A stretch of DNA of 64,000 bases, taken from the NCBI GenBank assembly GCA_963615055.1, contig CAVEFO010000003.1, positions 31,339 through 95,338 of the forward strand. Reading direction: 5' to 3'. This DNA is from UBA1822 sp963615055. Its GTDB lineage: Bacteria; Bacillota; Negativicutes; Veillonellales; Dialisteraceae. Under the pieces are notes generated by a model. The model made no database searches. It had not been told where the DNA came from and was given only the letters and a program-made list of their open reading frames with translations. This document shows positions 8,253 through 16,876 of this stretch, piece after piece (positions within the stretch are counted from its first letter, which is position 1; the number at the start of each line of letters is the position of its first letter). The position numbers were made by a program, and so were the translations under genes.

Positions 8253-9386
8253 ATGGCAAATCAAAAACAAATAGATGCGTGGGTAAGCGAGCTGGCGGGC
8301 GCGCTCGATGCGGACGGAAATCTTTCCAATGACAGGGTGGTCGCGCTACGCGACGAAAAAAATCTGACGGCAAAGGACCAAGATCAATTGTATGCGGCAC
8401 TGGAAGCACGTGGCATCGACCTGTCGTTTCCGGAAATCGAGACGGCGAAGAGTGAGGCGGAGCCGGTAGAAACAAAACGGGAAGGCCTGCCGCTTTCCTC
8501 GCCGATGGCGACGTTTGTGAGGCACGAAGACGAGGATCTTTCCGCAGACGATACAGTGCTCATGTATCTGAAAGAAATCGGGCGCGTCCCGCTCCTTTCG
8601 GCCGAAGAGGAAGTCCGGCTGGCCAAAGACATGGAAACGGGCGCGGCAAAGGACGCCACGGAAGCAGAGCGATTGGCGGGAGAGCGGGCCAAGCAGAAAT
8701 TGGCGGATGCGAATCTTCGTCTCGTCGTGTCCGTCGCGAAAAAATATCTCGGTCGCGGTCTCCATTTCTTGGATCTCATTCAGGAAGGAAACATGGGGCT
8801 TTTGCGCGCCGTCGCGAAATTCGATTATCACAAGGGATATAAATTCAGCACGTATGCGACATGGTGGATTCGGCAGGCGATCACGCGCGCCATCGCCGAT
8901 CAGTCACGCACCATTCGTGTGCCGGTCCATATGGTGGAGACCATCAATAAAATCAACCGCGCTTCTCGCGAGCTTTTGCAGAAATACGGACGCGAAGCGA
9001 CGAATGAAGAGATTGCCGCCGCCGTCCACATGAGCGTGGATAAATTGATGCGGATACGGAAAATTGCGCAAGAGCCAATCTCCTTGGAGACACCGGTCGG
9101 AGAGAAAGCCGATTCGCATCTGCAAGATTTCTTGGAAGATCGGGATGCCGTTTCTCCCGATGACGCCGCCGGATCGATCCTTCTCCACGAGCAGCTCGCC
9201 GCACTGATGGGATCGCTGACCGCGCGCGAGCAGGAAGTCTTGGCGCTCCGCTACGGTCTTCGTGACGGGAAAATACGGACGCTGGAAGAAGTCGGCGCCC
9301 ATTTCGGCGTGACGCGCGAGCGGATTCGGCAAATCGAAGGGAAAGCGCTCTCCAAACTCAAAAAGACGGCGAAACCGTTGCGCTGA
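8253..9386 (+). CDS. rpoD: Primary RNA polymerase sigma factor (sigma-70/SigA)
   Basis: Directs RNA polymerase to housekeeping promoters. 377 residues. Region 1.2/2.1 begins at DDTVLMYLKEIGRVPLLS; region 2 contains LRLVVSVAKKYLGRGLHFLD and YKFSTYATWWIRQAITRAIA; region 3 follows with RVPVHMVETINKINR; region 4.2 is the helix-turn-helix VGAHFGVTRERIRQIEGKAL. The short N-terminus is typical of Firmicutes SigA. The start chosen is the ATG at 8253, 6 bp after AAGGAG; an open frame extends back into dnaG but is a shadow. The TTGACA/TATAAT promoters noted elsewhere in the window fit this factor. Confidence 0.97.
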   Translation: MANQKQIDAWVSELAGALDADGNLSNDRVVALRDEKNLTAKDQDQLYAALEARGIDLSFPEIETAKSEAEPVETKREGLPLSSPMATFVRHEDEDLSADDTVLMYLKEIGRVPLLSAEEEVRLAKDMETGAAKDATEAERLAGERAKQKLADANLRLVVSVAKKYLGRGLHFLDLIQEGNMGLLRAVAKFDYHKGYKFSTYATWWIRQAITRAIADQSRTIRVPVHMVETINKINRASRELLQKYGREATNEEIAAAVHMSVDKLMRIRKIAQEPISLETPVGEKADSHLQDFLEDRDAVSPDDAAGSILLHEQLAALMGSLTAREQEVLALRYGLRDGKIRTLEEVGAHFGVTRERIRQIEGKALSKLKKTAKPLR

Positions 9387-9401
9387 AAGGAGGAGTTTCC
9401 G

Positions 9402-10001
9402 ATGACAAAAGAAACGCGGCCCATCCTTCTGGCGTCCGCCTCACCGAGACGAAAAGAAATTTTGGAAGAGATGGGGATCGCCTTTACGGTGGAGCCGTCC
9501 CGCTACGAAGAAAACAACGCGCAAGATTTGCCGCCGGATGTATTGGCGGAGCGGCAGGCACGGGGGAAGGCCGAGGAAGTCGCGCGGCGCCTATCCCCCA
9601 CGTGTCCCGTCTTGGGCGCGGATACGATTGTCGCGATTAACGGGGAAATATTGGGGAAACCGCGAGACAAAGATGACGCGGCAAGAATGCTCTCGCTCCT
9701 TTCGGGGCGGACACACGAAGTCATGACGGGCGTCGCCGTCGTGCGGGGCGAGATGACAGTCAGCGGTGTCGCGCGGACAAAAGTTTCCTTTCTTCCGATT
9801 TCGGAAGCGGACATCGCGGCCTATATCGCGACGGGGGAACCGATGGATAAAGCGGGCGCCTACGCCATCCAAGGAATCGGCGGCCGATTTGTGAGAGAAA
9901 TTGACGGCTCGCGCTACAATGTGATCGGACTTCCCAAAGCATTGACGCGAAAATTGTTGGAGGAAATTGGTAATGGCGATGATACGGGAAACGGCGGATG
10001 A
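9402..10001 (+). CDS. maf: Maf-family nucleoside triphosphate pyrophosphatase
   Basis: Hydrolyses non-canonical or d(T)TP/UTP-type nucleotides; historically linked to septum control. 199 residues with the family N-terminus LLASASPRRKEILEEMG, the VLGADTIVAINGEILGKP segment and AYAIQGIGGRFVREIDGS. An AGGAGG site lies 5 bp before the start. It overlaps radC by about 29 bp, a coupling often seen in Firmicutes next to rod-shape and division genes. Confidence 0.93.
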   Translation: MTKETRPILLASASPRRKEILEEMGIAFTVEPSRYEENNAQDLPPDVLAERQARGKAEEVARRLSPTCPVLGADTIVAINGEILGKPRDKDDAARMLSLLSGRTHEVMTGVAVVRGEMTVSGVARTKVSFLPISEADIAAYIATGEPMDKAGAYAIQGIGGRFVREIDGSRYNVIGLPKALTRKLLEEIGNGDDTGNGG

Positions 10002-10659
10002 AGACCGCCCGCGCGAAAAATTTGCCCGAAACGCGACATTGGCGACGGATGAGGATTTGGTCGCCATCTTGCTTCGGACGGGATATCGGGGCTGCGGCGT
10101 CCGTGATTTGGCGGCGCAAGTCACAAACCGCTTGGGCGCGGGGAGCCTTCGCGAGTGGCACGGCGATTTGAATTGGCGGGATTTGGAAGAAATCAAGGGC
10201 ATCGGACGCGACAAAGCGATCACCATCTGCGCGGCCATCGAGCTCGGCAGACGCATTTCCCAACGCACGGCCGTGCAAGATCGCGAACATATGAATGAGG
10301 CGAAAAAAGTTTTCCGTTATTTCGTCGATCAGCTCTGGGACCAATCGCAGGAACATTTTTTTGCGTGCTATCTCGATGTAAAAAATTGTCTGCTGGGCAC
10401 GCAGGAAATCAGTGTCGGAAACGTGGCAGCGGCACCGGTCGATATCAAAGAAGTGCTGCGCTGGGGCATTCGCTACAAAGCTTACGGCATCATTTTGGTA
10501 CACAACCATCCCTCCGGCGATCCGACACCTTCGGAGAGCGATATCCGCCTCACGCGAAAATTTGCCAAAGCGGCGGAGTTTCTAGATATGCGCGTCCTCG
10601 ATCACGTCATCATCGGCGGCCGCCGCTATATTTCCTTATTCGACGAAGACATGATGTGA
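9973..10659 (+). CDS. radC: RadC/JAB-domain family protein
   Basis: 228 residues: an N-terminal helix-hairpin-helix region (DLEEIKGIGRDKAITICAA) followed by an MPN/JAMM metalloprotease-like domain with HNHPSGDPTPSESD, which carries the two His and the Asp of the metal site. The cellular role of RadC is unclear; the old DNA-repair assignment is doubtful. The start is the ATG at 9973 with GGAGG 9 bp upstream, inside the end of maf; an in-frame TTG at 9967 is less likely. Confidence 0.9.
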   Translation: MAMIRETADEDRPREKFARNATLATDEDLVAILLRTGYRGCGVRDLAAQVTNRLGAGSLREWHGDLNWRDLEEIKGIGRDKAITICAAIELGRRISQRTAVQDREHMNEAKKVFRYFVDQLWDQSQEHFFACYLDVKNCLLGTQEISVGNVAAAPVDIKEVLRWGIRYKAYGIILVHNHPSGDPTPSESDIRLTRKFAKAAEFLDMRVLDHVIIGGRRYISLFDEDMM

Positions 10660-10663
10660 TTTC

Positions 10664-10692
10664 TTGCATGAGGAAACGGGAAATTGTATAAT
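10664..10692 (+). promoter_or_regulatory. Sigma-A promoter of the small protein gene
   Basis: TTGCAT, 17 bp spacer, TATAAT, ending 26 bp before the start codon. Confidence 0.7.
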
Positions 10693-10718
10693 GAAGAAAA
10701 TTTTTTGGGAGGTGCCAA

Positions 10719-11048
10719 ATGGAAGAAGAAAAACATTCCGCCAAATCAAAAGGCTACAATGACGTGATTTATGAAGTGCGCTGGATGCCCGTCATGGAGC
10801 GTCCGGAGTACCAAGAAGGCCCCGTCCGCGATGCGCTCGTCGAGCTCCGCGACATCATGGGCGAAGCGAATTTCGACAAATACGTGAACAACAGCTTGAT
10901 TCGGATCACCTACGACGGAAGCCGCCTCATGCTGATCACCAAATCGGAACTTCACCGCACGCTGCTCATGGGCATGTACTTCGAAGCCATCTGCGCCGCG
11001 TTCCACGTGGATAATTATCGCGTCGTCAGTCAGGTCAACGGATATTGA
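10719..11048 (+). CDS. Small conserved-type protein, possible DnaA N-terminal-domain fold
   Basis: 109-residue cytoplasmic protein with its own promoter, a GGAGGTG ribosome site and its own terminator, so it is a real single-gene unit. I do not recognise it firmly. The segment VRDALVELRDIMGEANFDKYVNNSLIRITYDGSRLMLITKSE..LMGMYFEAICAAF has the spacing of the DnaA N-terminal domain (helix, short helix, beta hairpin, helix), which binds DnaB or regulators. That likeness is by eye only. No catalytic motif, signal peptide or membrane span. It lies between radC and ftsE. Confidence 0.6.
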   Translation: MEEEKHSAKSKGYNDVIYEVRWMPVMERPEYQEGPVRDALVELRDIMGEANFDKYVNNSLIRITYDGSRLMLITKSELHRTLLMGMYFEAICAAFHVDNYRVVSQVNGY

Positions 11049-11059
11049 CAGAAGATAGG

Positions 11060-11088
11060 AAACGTCACCTTTGGCGGTGGCGTTTTTT
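11060..11088 (+). terminator. Rho-independent terminator
   Basis: AACGTCACC / GGTGGCGTT hairpin followed by TTTTT, 12 bp after the small protein gene. Confidence 0.8.
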
Positions 11089-11171
11089 GATGGACGAAAA
11101 TACATGGATGGAGGCCGATTATTCAACATAAGAGAAAATAGTGTTAATTTGCGGCTCGGTGTATGAAAGAC

Positions 11172-11201
11172 TTGCACTAATTTACCATTTTATTTTATAA
11201 T
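11172..11201 (+). promoter_or_regulatory. Promoter of the ftsEX operon
   Basis: TTGCAC, 18 bp spacer, TATAAT, 43 bp before the ftsE start. Confidence 0.65.
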
Positions 11202-11244
11202 TGTCTTTAATGTTATATAGGAATGTGGTTTGTGGGGGATGCAT

Positions 11245-11934
11245 ATGATCACCATCGAACATGTATATCTGGAGTACAACAAAAATCGGACGACGCTCCG
11301 CGATGTGAATATTCATATCGACAAGGGCGAGTTTGTATTTCTCGTGGGGCCTTCGGGCGCGGGGAAATCTTCGTTTATCAAAATGCTGACGCATGAGATG
11401 GTGCCGGGGAAGGGCACGGTGTATGTGGATGATACGAATGTCACGCGGCTCAAGAAGAGCAAGGTGCCGTATTATCGTCGGAAGTTGGGGATTGTGTTTC
11501 AGGATTTCCGGCTGCTGCAAGAGAAAACGGTTTTTGAAAATATCGCGTTCGTTCTGCGCGTGACGGGCATTACGAATCCGGACGAAATCCGGGAAAAAGT
11601 CATGCGCGCACTGGAATTGGTAAATTTGTCCAATAAAGCGAATGTGCTGCCGAGTGAGCTCTCCGGCGGGGAGCAGCAGCGCGTGGCGATTGCGCGGGCA
11701 CTTGTCAATCGGCCGCTGCTTCTTTTGGCGGATGAGCCGACGGGGAATCTGGACCCGCAGACGTCGGATGAAATTATGGAGCTTTTCAGCCATATCAATC
11801 ATATGGGGACGACGATCATCATGGTCACGCACAACAAGGAGCTGGTGAACGCGATGCATAAGCGCGTCGTTTCCATTGAAGACGGCGAAATTGTGAGCGA
11901 TGTGAAGAAAGGGGGCTATGACGTCCGTGTGTAA
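11245..11934 (+). CDS. ftsE: Cell division ATP-binding protein FtsE
   Basis: ATPase of the FtsEX complex that transmits a signal across the membrane to activate peptidoglycan hydrolases at the septum. About 229 residues with Walker A GPSGAGKSS, signature LSGGEQQR, Walker B LLLADEPTGNLDP and the FtsE-typical start (ITIEHVYLEY). ATG 11245 is preferred because GGGGG lies 6 bp before it; ATG 11239 and TTG 11230 are also in frame. Overlaps ftsX by 17 bp. Confidence 0.95.
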   Translation: MITIEHVYLEYNKNRTTLRDVNIHIDKGEFVFLVGPSGAGKSSFIKMLTHEMVPGKGTVYVDDTNVTRLKKSKVPYYRRKLGIVFQDFRLLQEKTVFENIAFVLRVTGITNPDEIREKVMRALELVNLSNKANVLPSELSGGEQQRVAIARALVNRPLLLLADEPTGNLDPQTSDEIMELFSHINHMGTTIIMVTHNKELVNAMHKRVVSIEDGEIVSDVKKGGYDVRV

Positions 11935-12811
11935 TTCATTGGGATATTTTTGCAAGGAAACGTTTCATTCTTTGATACGCAATAAATTTATGGCGGTCGC
12001 CTCCGTCCTGACGGTGACGCTCTCCATGTTCATTTTGGGCGTGTTTCTCTCGCTCGTTTTGAATATGAATCACATGGCGTCGTATCTGGAAACGCAGGTG
12101 GAGATGTCCGTGTATCTGAAAGAAGGTCTTACGACCGATCAGGTCATGAATGTGGGAAGACGGCTGAAGGCGCTCCCGGAGATGACGGATATTTCTTTTA
12201 TTGACCAAGATCGGGCGATGGTGATTTTCCGCGAACGGCTGGGCGATCAGGCGGCGATTTTGGACTCGGTGAACGGAAATCCGCTCCCGGCGTCCTACAA
12301 TTTGTCTTTCGCAACCCCGGATGCGCTTCGTTCGGCGGCGATGCTGGCGGCGTCTTTCGATGAAGTGGACGGCGTGCAATACGGGCAGGACATCATCGAA
12401 AAGTTGTACCAAATTTCCCGGGCGATTCGTTTCGGCGGGACGCTTTTGATTGTATTCTTGGCGGGCGCGGAGCTTTTCATTATTTCCAATACGATTCGGC
12501 TCACGGTCTTTGCGCGGCGGCGTGAGATTCAAATCATGAAATATGTCGGCGCGACAAATTCCTTCATCCGCTGGCCGTTTATGATGGAAGGGATGATCAT
12601 CGGTTTCATCGGCTCGGGGCTGGCGTCGCTCTTGCTTTGGCAGCTGTACGCGAAAACCATTGCGGGCGCGGCAGAGGCGGGGCTCGTCTTCGTGCCGCTG
12701 ATCGGCGTGTACCCTTTCATGCTGTATGTGACGCTTTTCCTCTTGGGAATCGGGATTCTCATCGGCGCGATGGGCTCTGTGATTTCCATCCGGAAGTACA
12801 TGAAAGTGTAA
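11918..12811 (+). CDS. ftsX: Cell division protein FtsX (permease-like)
   Basis: Membrane partner of FtsE. 297 residues, with a short cytoplasmic N-terminus, TM1 (about 25-47), a large extracytoplasmic loop (ETQVEMSVYLKEGLTTDQV to IIEKLYQIS) and three C-terminal membrane segments, the FtsX topology. The extracytoplasmic loop is where a wall hydrolase activator docks; the next gene encodes such a candidate, 4 bp downstream. Confidence 0.95.
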   Translation: MTSVCNSLGYFCKETFHSLIRNKFMAVASVLTVTLSMFILGVFLSLVLNMNHMASYLETQVEMSVYLKEGLTTDQVMNVGRRLKALPEMTDISFIDQDRAMVIFRERLGDQAAILDSVNGNPLPASYNLSFATPDALRSAAMLAASFDEVDGVQYGQDIIEKLYQISRAIRFGGTLLIVFLAGAELFIISNTIRLTVFARRREIQIMKYVGATNSFIRWPFMMEGMIIGFIGSGLASLLLWQLYAKTIAGAAEAGLVFVPLIGVYPFMLYVTLFLLGIGILIGAMGSVISIRKYMKV

Positions 12812-12815
12812 GCGT

Positions 12816-13943
12816 ATGAAGAAACAGAAGACATGGATCGCCGCGGCGCTTCTGGTGACGGCTTTGGTGGGAAGCGGATGGCAGGCGGCGGCGGACGATT
12901 TGGAGGATCGGCTGGCGGAAATCCGGAGCCAGATCGCATCGGCCCAAGCGGAGCAGGCGTCCGCGATGGAAATCATCACGCGCGTGAAGAATTTGCTCGT
13001 CGGCATCCAGGCGGAATTGGATGCGGCGAATGCGGAATTGGCCCGCATCCGAGCCGAGCAGGCCGTTTTGGCGGATAAGATTGCGAAGAACCAAGCGGAA
13101 CTCGAAGAGGCGATTGCGGCACTGCACCGGCGGCAGGCGATTTTGGCGCGGCGCGTACGGGCGATTTATATGTACGGGCAGCTGAATTATTTGGAAGTCA
13201 TCATGGGCTCGAAGTCGTTCAGCGATTTTGCAAATCGTTTGGAATTGTTGAAACGCATCATTCGCGCAGATTTCAATTTGATTTTGGAAATTCGGCAGCG
13301 GCAGGCGGAGATTGAAGCGAAACGCGCCGAGCTGGAAGCGCAGAAGAGAGAAGTGGACGCGCTGGAGGCGGAAGCGGCCAAGGCGCAGCAGGCCATCGAC
13401 GCCAAGCGTGCCGAACAGCAGGCGGTCTTGGATGAGGCCAGTCAGCAGAAGGAAGCGGCCGAGCAGATGGAGCGCGATTTGCAGGCGGACAGCCAAGACA
13501 TCCAGCGGCGTATTCAACAGCGCGCGGCCGGCGGCGGCGGTGTGCAAATCGTTGGCACGGGGCAGCTCTCCTGGCCGGTCAGCGGCGGCGTGATCACCTC
13601 GCCCCAAGGCTGGCGCACCCATCCCATCTTCGGGACGTCGATTTATCATGCCGGGATGGATATCGGCGTCGATGAAGGGACGCCGGTCCATGCGGCGGAT
13701 GACGGTGTCGTCGTCGATGCGGATTGGCTCGGCGGCTACGGAAACTGCGTTATCATCGATCACGGAAACGGAATGCAGACCGTTTATGCGCACAACAGCG
13801 CGCTGGTGGTATCGGCGGGACAGAGCGTCGCGAAAGGGGAACTCATTGCGTACGCGGGCTCGACGGGCTACTCGACCGGGCCGCATTGCCATTTCGAAGT
13901 CCGTATCAATGGGGAACCTGTCGATCCGATGGGGTATTTGTGA
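12816..13943 (+). CDS. Coiled-coil M23 peptidase, EnvC/PcsB-like wall hydrolase or activator
   Basis: 375 residues: a signal peptide (MKKQKTWIAAALLVTALVG..AAA), about 200 residues of Ala/Glu/Gln-rich coiled coil (roughly 25-225), and a C-terminal LytM/M23 domain (GVITSPQGWRTHPIFGTSIYHAGMDIG.. HGNGMQTVYAHNS.. GPHCHFEVRING). The metal ligands H-x-G-x-D and H-x-H (HCH) are present, so the domain may be active rather than a degenerate EnvC-type activator. Following ftsEX directly, it is the likely extracytoplasmic effector of the complex. Stop and the next start overlap (TGATG). Confidence 0.9.
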   Translation: MKKQKTWIAAALLVTALVGSGWQAAADDLEDRLAEIRSQIASAQAEQASAMEIITRVKNLLVGIQAELDAANAELARIRAEQAVLADKIAKNQAELEEAIAALHRRQAILARRVRAIYMYGQLNYLEVIMGSKSFSDFANRLELLKRIIRADFNLILEIRQRQAEIEAKRAELEAQKREVDALEAEAAKAQQAIDAKRAEQQAVLDEASQQKEAAEQMERDLQADSQDIQRRIQQRAAGGGGVQIVGTGQLSWPVSGGVITSPQGWRTHPIFGTSIYHAGMDIGVDEGTPVHAADDGVVVDADWLGGYGNCVIIDHGNGMQTVYAHNSALVVSAGQSVAKGELIAYAGSTGYSTGPHCHFEVRINGEPVDPMGYL

Positions 13944-15085
13944 TGAGAATTTCCGTCAAAAAGGCGCTGCTCTGGCTCGCGTCGGTCGCTTGCGGCTCCG
14001 TCATCGTCTCCGGCGCGGCGCTTGTCTCGTGGGCCGGAGACGTGCCGGCGGCGCTCCGTTTCTGGCAGACATATCGCGCCATTCACAAAGATTATTTTCG
14101 GGAAATTTCCGACACGACGCTGTGGGACAGTGCGACGGCGGGGCTGGTGGAGTCGCTGGACGATCCGTATTCCGCGCTGCTTTTGGGTGACGATTACGAC
14201 AATTTCATGAAACAGACGACGGGAGAATACGGAGGCATCGGCGTCGTAGTCGGCATGGATGCGGACAATGTGTTTCGTGTCATGACTGTTTTTCCGAAAA
14301 GTGCGGCGGAAGCTGCGGACATTTTGCCGGGCGATGTCATTGTTTTCGTCGATTCGCTGTCGGCGGAAGAAGCGAGCATCGAAGAGATCGCGCAAGCCAT
14401 TCGCGGCGAGGCCGGCAGCGTGGTGACGCTAAACCTCCTTCGCGACGGCGAGGCGCTGACGAAAGAAGTCACGCGTTCGCAAATTACCGTGCCGACGGTG
14501 GAAGAAAAGAAACTCACGGACGAGATCGGATATTTGCATGTGTATTCGTTTTCGCAAAATACAGCCAAAGAATTTCGCGAAAAATTGGCGGATTTGAAAA
14601 CAAACGGCGCTCAAAAATTGGTGCTGGACCTGCGCATGAATCCCGGCGGTATGGTCGATGTCGTGACGGAAGTGGCCGGCGACCTTTTGACCGGCGGCAC
14701 AATTGTGAGCTACCACTCGAAAAACGGCATTTTGCATTCGTATGACGTCAAAGGCGTAGAGAAACCGATGCCGCTCGCCGTCTTGATTGACAGAAACAGT
14801 GCGTCAGCGGCGGAAATTTTAGCGGGCGCCGTGCAGGATAAAAAAGAAGGTGTTGTCTTAGGTGAGACGAGTTACGGGAAAGGCACAATGCAAATGGTGC
14901 TGCCGCTGGCGACAGATGAAGTGCTGAAGCTTTCCATCGCGGAGTATTTGACGGCGGCGGGACGCAAAATTGACAAGGTCGGGATCACGCCGGATATAGA
15001 AGTCGAATTTTCCGGCCGACTTTTCGAGCCGGAATCGGATGCCGTCATCGCCAAAGCGGTGGAAGTTTTGGAGGCGCAAAAATAA
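13943..15085 (+). CDS. ctpA: Carboxy-terminal processing protease (S41, PDZ domain)
   Basis: 380-residue exported serine protease that trims proteins in the cell envelope, often wall hydrolases. N-terminal signal anchor (KKALLWLASVACGSVIVSGAALV), a PDZ domain (about 90-180; TGEYGGIGVVVGMDADN..SAAEAADILPGDVIVFVD) and a tail-specific protease domain with catalytic Ser in RNSASAAEILAGA and Lys in ETSYGKGTMQM. The start is the ATG overlapping the M23 gene stop; upstream extension of the frame is a shadow. The ftsE-ftsX-M23-ctpA order is a common Firmicutes cell-division cluster. Confidence 0.95.
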   Translation: MRISVKKALLWLASVACGSVIVSGAALVSWAGDVPAALRFWQTYRAIHKDYFREISDTTLWDSATAGLVESLDDPYSALLLGDDYDNFMKQTTGEYGGIGVVVGMDADNVFRVMTVFPKSAAEAADILPGDVIVFVDSLSAEEASIEEIAQAIRGEAGSVVTLNLLRDGEALTKEVTRSQITVPTVEEKKLTDEIGYLHVYSFSQNTAKEFREKLADLKTNGAQKLVLDLRMNPGGMVDVVTEVAGDLLTGGTIVSYHSKNGILHSYDVKGVEKPMPLAVLIDRNSASAAEILAGAVQDKKEGVVLGETSYGKGTMQMVLPLATDEVLKLSIAEYLTAAGRKIDKVGITPDIEVEFSGRLFEPESDAVIAKAVEVLEAQK

Positions 15086-15096
15086 AAGGGATGTCA

Positions 15097-15540
15097 AAAA
15101 ACGGAAACGGATTGTAAGCGCAGTCTTTTTGGTAAATCAGCAAAATACTGTTGCTATCTGACGCTATGTTCGTCAATCACTTCAGGCAAAAAAGTCCGTG
15201 CCCCGGTACACAGGAAAATTTTAATCCGGCGGCGATTTCTTTCCTTTGCTTCAAGGGTGAGACTTCTTCGACCGTTATCTGAGAGAATCATAGGAATTTT
15301 TTTCGAGGCAAGGAAAGCGGTGGCGAACATAGCGAGCCTATGTGAGCCATCGCTTGACGCAGAATCGGGAAAAATTCCGATTCTCTCAGATTCTTCGGTC
15401 GAAGAGGCCTCACCCGCCATCCTTTCTTTTTCGGAAAAGAAAGGAAATGAAGAACGACAGGAGTTCTGCGGGGAAGCGCCCCGCGTGAATTTATATGAAA
15501 GAGTTTTGAGAAAACATGAAAATATTTTTTCACAGCACAA
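15097..15540 (+). repeat. Structured dispersed element R-A, copy A
   Basis: Fills most of the 499 bp between ctpA and tmcAL. The left block (AAACGGA.. TGTAAGCGCAGTC, CTATGTTCGTCAATCAC, AAAAAGTCCGTGCCCCG) and right block (AAAGGAAATGAAGAACGACA, GGAGTTCTGCGGGGAAGCGC, CCCGCGTGA) recur at 27066-27345 and, inverted, at 36602-37005. The core between the blocks (15257-15415) is a long nested hairpin unrelated in sequence to the cores of the other copies. No convincing gene: short frames exist on both strands but are not kept in all three copies. Confidence 0.8.
15257..15415. repeat. Long nested hairpin core of R-A copy A
   Basis: Outer arms of ~43 bp: CTTCTTCGACCG..CTGAGAGAATC..GGAATTTTT pairs with AAAAATTCCGATTCTCTCAG..CGGTCGAAGAGG. 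The loop contains a second stem, GCGGTGGCGAACATAG / CTATGTGAGCCATCGC. Confidence 0.85.
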
Positions 15541-15576
15541 AAAACGGCAACCGGTAAAGGGGGTTGCCGTTTTTTC
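15537..15576. terminator. Bidirectional terminator between ctpA and tmcAL
   Basis: AAAAACGGCAACC / GGTTGCCGTTTTTT: A-tract and T-tract on both sides suit both converging transcripts. Confidence 0.85.
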
Positions 15577-15584
15577 CTAACTTT

Positions 15585-16763
15585 TTATGGGAGAATTTCT
15601 GGGGAGCGGGTGTAATCCGCGCCTCCTTTTCGTTCGGTTTCCTGTTTTTGGCACCAGGCGGCGATGTCCGTCGCTTGGGCGTCCAAAAGTAAATCGCGGA
15701 CGGTTTCTTCTTGTTCTGTGCGGAGGGCTTTGGCGAAGGATGTGATGACGGGTATTTTGCTTTGGCGGAGCAAAGATGATGTTGCGGCGCGAAGGGATAG
15801 GAGTCGTGCGTAGGCGGCGGGCGCCTTGTTTACAAAAGGAGAGGGTGCGATGTCGGAAAGAAGAAGCGCCGCGCCGAGGCGACGCAGACGGCTTGTGAGA
15901 TAGCGTTTGCTTTTGATGGCGGCGAGCATTTCCGAAAAAGAGATTTGTTTCGTTTCGTTTCTCCATTTGTGTTCCAAGCCTTCCGAAAAGAGAGCGGAGG
16001 CTTTCAAGGTTTCTATGGACAACAATCGTGCGCGCAGATGGCAGGCGTCTTCGTAGCGGGAAAAATCCGTCACGGCGCCTTTGGCGAGACGTGTTTCCAA
16101 ATCTTGGCGCTCTTCGTCAGGAATGTTTTCGGGAAATTTTCCGGCGGCGATTTCGTTTCGGATGGCGGTCGCTGACGGCGCGGCGGGAGAGGTGTCTCGA
16201 TGAAGGGGAATCAATGTCATCGGGACTGCCGATTGTCGCACGGCGCGGGCGTATTGGATGCCCAGCAGATTGTTGGGGCGTGAAAGGCCGTCCGCAAGCG
16301 CCGGATTTTTTTCGGACAGCACGACATTGACGGCGCGGGAGTAGGGGAGGCCCGTCGCCAGCACGGCGCGCAAGTTTTCCGAAAAATCGGGCGCTTCCAA
16401 AATATCGGCGACGGCAGTCAGCTCTTCGGCGGAAAAACTTTCCGTTCCGAAGGCGATGGCGTCGCATCCCAAATCGGCCAAAAGTTTCGCACCGGCCGCC
16501 GCAAAATGATCCGCACTTTGGAGGACGAGGCGCGTCGGGAGCTCGACGACGCAATCGACGCCGGCCAGGACCGCCCATTTCGCACGCAGCCATTTATCGA
16601 AGACGGCCGGTTCGCCCCGCTGCACAAAGCTGCCGCTCATGACGGAGATGAGAGCGGCTGCGGGGTACGTTTCTTTCAGGGCTTGTACAAGTTTTTGATG
16701 GCCGAGGTGAAACGGATTCCATTCGGCGACGATGCCGATGCGTTGCGGTGAAAAATGTTTCAT
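15585..16763 (-). CDS. tmcAL: tRNA(Met) cytidine acetate ligase (TmcAL)
   Basis: Forms N4-acetylcytidine at the wobble base of elongator tRNA-Met from acetate and ATP. 392 residues with the nucleotidyltransferase-like N-terminus IGIVAEWNPFHLGHQKLVQ, the SFVQRGEPAVFDKW segment and PNNLLGIQYARA, all typical of this family. The start is the ATG at 16763 with AGGACC upstream; an in-frame TTG at 16781 exists. Single gene, convergent with ctpA and divergent from the lipoprotein gene. Confidence 0.93.
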   Translation of the reverse strand: MKHFSPQRIGIVAEWNPFHLGHQKLVQALKETYPAAALISVMSGSFVQRGEPAVFDKWLRAKWAVLAGVDCVVELPTRLVLQSADHFAAAGAKLLADLGCDAIAFGTESFSAEELTAVADILEAPDFSENLRAVLATGLPYSRAVNVVLSEKNPALADGLSRPNNLLGIQYARAVRQSAVPMTLIPLHRDTSPAAPSATAIRNEIAAGKFPENIPDEERQDLETRLAKGAVTDFSRYEDACHLRARLLSIETLKASALFSEGLEHKWRNETKQISFSEMLAAIKSKRYLTSRLRRLGAALLLSDIAPSPFVNKAPAAYARLLSLRAATSSLLRQSKIPVITSFAKALRTEQEETVRDLLLDAQATDIAAWCQKQETERKGGADYTRSPEILP

Positions 16764-16838
16764 GAATAGGTCCTGACTCAAATTTCTTAAAAACGGCGGA
16801 AAAGATATGACTTATTTTATCATGTGTCTTCATCTCTG

Positions 16839-16847
16839 TGGTATAAT
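16839..16847 (+). promoter_or_regulatory. Extended -10 element for the lipoprotein gene
   Basis: TGGTATAAT, 29 bp before the start at 16877. Confidence 0.55.
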
Positions 16848-16876
16848 AAACAGAAATTTATACAGAGGTTTATCAA

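Noticed and set aside
15154..15540. Small protein gene within R-A (minus strand, containing SQNSCRSSF-like and ARTF-PEVIDEH motifs in all copies)
   Set aside because: The two motifs are in one frame in copies A and C but in different frames in B, and no start or ribosome site is kept. DNA similarity explains the peptide similarity.
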